Shown here: positions 19,059-21,836 of the stretch, one piece after another
How the letters are laid out: the number at the start of each line of letters is the position of its first letter
How positions within the stretch are numbered: the first letter of the stretch is position 1
NCBI RefSeq assembly: GCF_000003605.2
Contig: NW_003120935.1
Location: 105,021 to 126,856 of the forward strand
Direction of reading: 5' to 3'
From: Saccoglossus kowalevskii
Taxonomy: Eukaryota; Hemichordata; Enteropneusta; Harrimaniidae
Length of the DNA: 21,836 nt
The notes under the pieces: generated by a model
What the model was told of the DNA's origin: nothing
Database searches by the model: none
Seen by the model: only the letters and a program-made list of their open reading frames with translations
Program-made: the position numbers and the translations under genes

Positions 19059-19318
19059 TGCGTTCAAAAACATTTTACACTCGTTTTCAAACAAGGAATT
19101 TACTCTTCTTTACATACAATGTAATTTAGAGGGAATGTTACACACGCTCTAAAATAATTTATTCAAAAATAAATAATTCAAACACATAAAAACAATGTAC
19201 TTCAGAAGCGTTCAAAAACAATGTATTTTACATGGGTTCAAAAACAACGTATTCTATACGCGTTCAAAAACAACGTAATTTACACGCTTTTAAAAACAGT
19301 GTGTTTGCACGCGTTGTA
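19059..19318 (+). repeat. Degenerate minisatellite, 26-bp unit
   Basis: Clear units are at 19208-19233, 19234-19259, 19260-19285 and 19286-19310, with the pattern gcgttcaaaaacaacgtatt, then ttacac. Decayed copies occur at 19060-19080 (5-bp deletion), 19081-19105 and about 19178-19207. The middle (19106-19177) has largely lost periodicity. The motif ttcaaa and the acaacg block recall the 43-bp unit (gacaacgctgtattcaaatc), but the order differs, so homology is not claimed. Confidence 0.85.
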
Positions 19319-19918
19319 TAAATCGCACTGAAACCATGACTATATCTTTAAATATCTATATGGCGCGTTAAATAATGCCCAAAGCGTTCAAATCTTGACA
19401 AATGGAAAATATATGACCCCGGCGTTACTCTTAATTTATAATATTCATAGCCGCAAATTTGATGGCATGCCGGATATCTAGCAGGGAGACAAAGATATTA
19501 AATCAGCTTGCAATACTGTGAACAAGGACTACAGTTACACAGGAAGAAATTAAACTGAGTGAACAAAATAGATCCACTCATCCTCTTTTTAAGCAATTGC
19601 GGATCTTGTATTAACCTTGAGTATACTGCAACATACTTATAAGATTTTAAATGATTTCCCGTCTGTTGGTATGCCTTTCACTAAATTGCTCATTGATCGG
19701 AAATTAAATTACTCCCTATTTAAGATGTACAGTTACTTGATATCAGAACGAGCACCACCAAAAAGGCCTCATCCGGTGAACTTAGAAGACTAAATTTCAC
19801 AACAAACGAATGTATAGAATGTATATATTGAGAGTAAATTGAGCCTTTTGTCTACGGCATTGCAAACATGGGCGATATTTCAACTGTTTACACCTGCTAT
19901 AGAGAAATTGCGCATTAT
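19319..19918. other. AT-rich stretch without a supported gene
   Basis: No feature is supported. It separates the 26-bp minisatellite from the large satellite block. Confidence 0.5.
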
Positions 19919-20416
19919 CGTAAAGCATCATAGTCGTTTTTACGCAGACCCACAGTCTCCATGTAGCACAATAGTTGCAACGCACGCCACAGTCGGCACG
20001 AAGTACCCCAGTCGTCACGTAGCACTACTGTCGTCAGGCACGCCACAGTCGTCACGATATTCCACAGTCGCAATGCAGCGTCATGATCTGTACGAAGTGC
20101 TCCAGTCATTACGCAGCTCCACAGTCTCCATGTAGCACAATAGTCGCAACGAACGCCACAAAGTACGCCGGCACAAAGTACCCCAGTCGTCACGTAGCGC
20201 TACAGTCGCCAGGCCCACCACAGTCGTCATGCAGCGTCACGGTCTGCCAGACACGTCATAGTCGTCACGGAGCGGCACAGTCGTCACGAAGTACCCCAGT
20301 CGCCACAGTCGTCACACAGCGCCAACGTAGCAGAATAGTAGTCACACAGCGCGCCACTGTCACCATGCAGCACCTCAGCCGCCATGCAGTGCGCGACCAC
20401 ATTTAGTGTAGACAAT
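19919..20416 (+). repeat. Large block of ~20-bp GC-rich satellite with higher-order repeat
   Basis: Roughly two dozen degenerate units of about 20 bp follow the pattern cacagtcgtcacgcagcgc. A higher-order period of about 169 bp is visible: the series cacagtctccatgtagcaca, atagt(t/c)gcaacg, gcacgaagtaccccagtcgtcacgtagc begins at 19951 and again at 20120. The left edge (cgtaaagcatcatagtcgt, 19919-19937) and right edge (accacatttagtgtagacaa, 20397-20416) match the flanks of the short block at 32-123. Open frames of about 90-107 codons on both strands are products of the repeat and carry no independent support. The block is much more CpG- and GC-rich than its surroundings. Confidence 0.93.
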
Positions 20417-21809
20417 TTATTTTACATGCCCTTCATGGCTCCCCATCAAGAACCCCATATGACATACTAATGACCAAAACGAAACCTTGCCTTATTAAAA
20501 TCTAGCGTAAACCTAACTCTAGCAAAATTCACATTCACATACTGGGTATTTCAGTTGCGTTTAGAATTGTGAGCATGCGTATTGCGTAACTTCTACAGTA
20601 ATGTCATCTATTCTCACAACGCCGTGGGTCTTGGGCTAGAGATATGTTTATCGTGTTCATTTAGCTAATGAATATATTAAGGTCGAGTATGACCTTGTGG
20701 TTCAGCAAATGAATTTATACATATTTAGATAAAATGTTATGCATAACATTACTAGGATTATTTTTTTTAATGAACAAAATTAACCAAACGAATTTGAGCA
20801 TATAAGGGGTCAAAGTTGACTACTTAGTTGCCTTGTAATAGCACCTGAGCTTACGCTATATTGTTAATAGTAGAATAGTATAATGACGTACGTTGTGAAA
20901 AACAAAAATATATGAATGATTTACCAAGTTCAGAAATGAACGAAAATTGAATGAATGTAAACAAATTTGAAATTACCAGTAACAAACTTGCCGATGATTA
21001 GTTTCCACCCCAAGAATAAATGTGGACAGGCCATGTTTGCAATGAAATGCAAGCGAAGATGATAATATTCAACGCGAAGCTTAGTGCATGAAAGGGCGCC
21101 TTCAGTGGTAAAGCTAATTTGTTCAAGCGAAAATGCAGATATTAACATTAACATGATCTATCATTCGGTATGAATAAAAAACACACAAAGAAATTATTGG
21201 AATAATACATTTGAGCATGAATATATATTGTGTTTATTGGCATGACTCGATCACGTCACGTCCGATCACATCACTAAAAGATATATAGTTAAACTAATCC
21301 CATGTACATTTTTTGTACGTTATTGTTTGTGATTATAGCAAAACTTCTTGTATGAAGGTTATGCGTTATATAATAATAAATATTCAATACGGTTCTACAT
21401 GAAGTCAACACCGTGGTGTCAGTTTTTTGTTGTAAACCACGGCAATTATTGAAATGTATATTGAAAAACGTTCATCGATTCATTCTATTTTGAAAAAAAG
21501 TCCGACAGTTTAAAAATTTTATCAAATCAAAGGTTTACATATACCACCAATACATTAATTTATAGTAAACACAAAAAAATAAACATGCACTAGGCTGCTC
21601 TCAAGAACTCCATGGCTACTGTGTATTTCTATGTTTTCACAAAGTATTAGATAATTCTTGACACTTTTGTGGGTTGTTTTCACATCGATGCACAACTTTA
21701 TTAAGTTTAAATAAAGACATAATTGGACATTTTGATTTGAATCTATTCGATTCGCGCCATTATGGATATACAGTGTCTGTAAAACAAATAGTATGAGATG
21801 GACTAACTG
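20417..21809. other. AT-rich stretch with palindromes, no supported gene
   Basis: A perfect 18-bp palindrome, aatgttatgcataacatt, lies at 20733-20750. ccgtgg (21411-21416) and ccacgg (21437-21442) form a small stem. A T run is at 20761-20768. A minus-strand frame at 20930-21154 (74 codons) contains a fairly protein-like stretch (ANMACPHLFLGWKLIIGKFV) but lacks supporting context. Confidence 0.45.
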
Positions 21810-21836
21810 AATAAATAAATAAATAAATAAATAAAT
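21810..21836 (+). repeat. (AAAT)n microsatellite at window end
   Basis: At least six perfect aaat units run to the end of the window, so the full length is unknown. Tetranucleotide tails of this kind often close LINE or SINE insertions; the preceding sequence gave no recognisable retroelement. Confidence 0.9.

Noticed and set aside
19839-20406. Serine/threonine-rich proteins on both strands of the ~20-bp satellite
   Set aside because: Open frames on both strands of a tandem repeat that has few stops; no independent coding evidence.
21470-21500. Spliced-leader RNA gene hinted by cattctattttgaa
   Set aside because: Match to known tunicate leader sequence is partial, and no donor or Sm-like site follows.

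Overview
The window is AT-rich, intron/intergenic-type eukaryotic DNA. It has no prokaryotic gene packing, stops are frequent in all frames, no confidently identifiable complete protein gene is visible, and simple repeats and minisatellites are abundant. CpG dinucleotides are common despite the AT bias (for example 15769-16015 and 15190-15290), which argues against a vertebrate. A fragment resembling nuclear 28S rRNA (10481-10549) supports a eukaryote. An invertebrate animal is the best guess. A tunicate would fit the general look, but that is an impression and not a demonstration.

Layout. Positions 32-123 hold a short block of a roughly 20-bp GC-rich satellite with distinct flanks, followed at once by a perfect 21-bp inverted repeat (119-181). 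From 182 to about 5264 is mostly unannotatable AT-rich DNA with a few short, coding-looking stretches: 2467-2624 (frame-shifted), 3715-3848 (signal-peptide-like, ending at a consensus splice donor) and 4453-4629. The dominant feature is a minisatellite with a 43-bp unit, about 50 copies, at 5265-7420, with internal segmental duplications and one stranded inverted partial unit downstream (7546-7569). From 7570 to 11300 there are two possible coding fragments, a well-bounded candidate internal exon (9330-9497), a 13-G run, the 28S-like fragment, a long near-perfect palindrome (10991-11070) and a structured retroelement-end-like motif (11223-11278). From 11300 to 15768 the DNA is largely featureless apart from small hairpins and a CpG-rich patch. 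A 27-bp CpG-rich minisatellite follows (15769-16015), then a possible broken coding stretch (18138-18389), a 26-bp minisatellite (19059-19318), a second and much larger block of the satellite family seen at the left edge (19926-20416), and a terminal (AAAT)n tract.

No operon or pathway can be reconstructed. The best-supported content is repeats. The gene-like items are candidates only, judged by reading-frame quality, splice-site context and residue pattern, without any database comparison. The item most worth follow-up is the pair of satellite blocks at the two ends that share both flanks, which looks like a dispersed element built around a tandem-repeat core.
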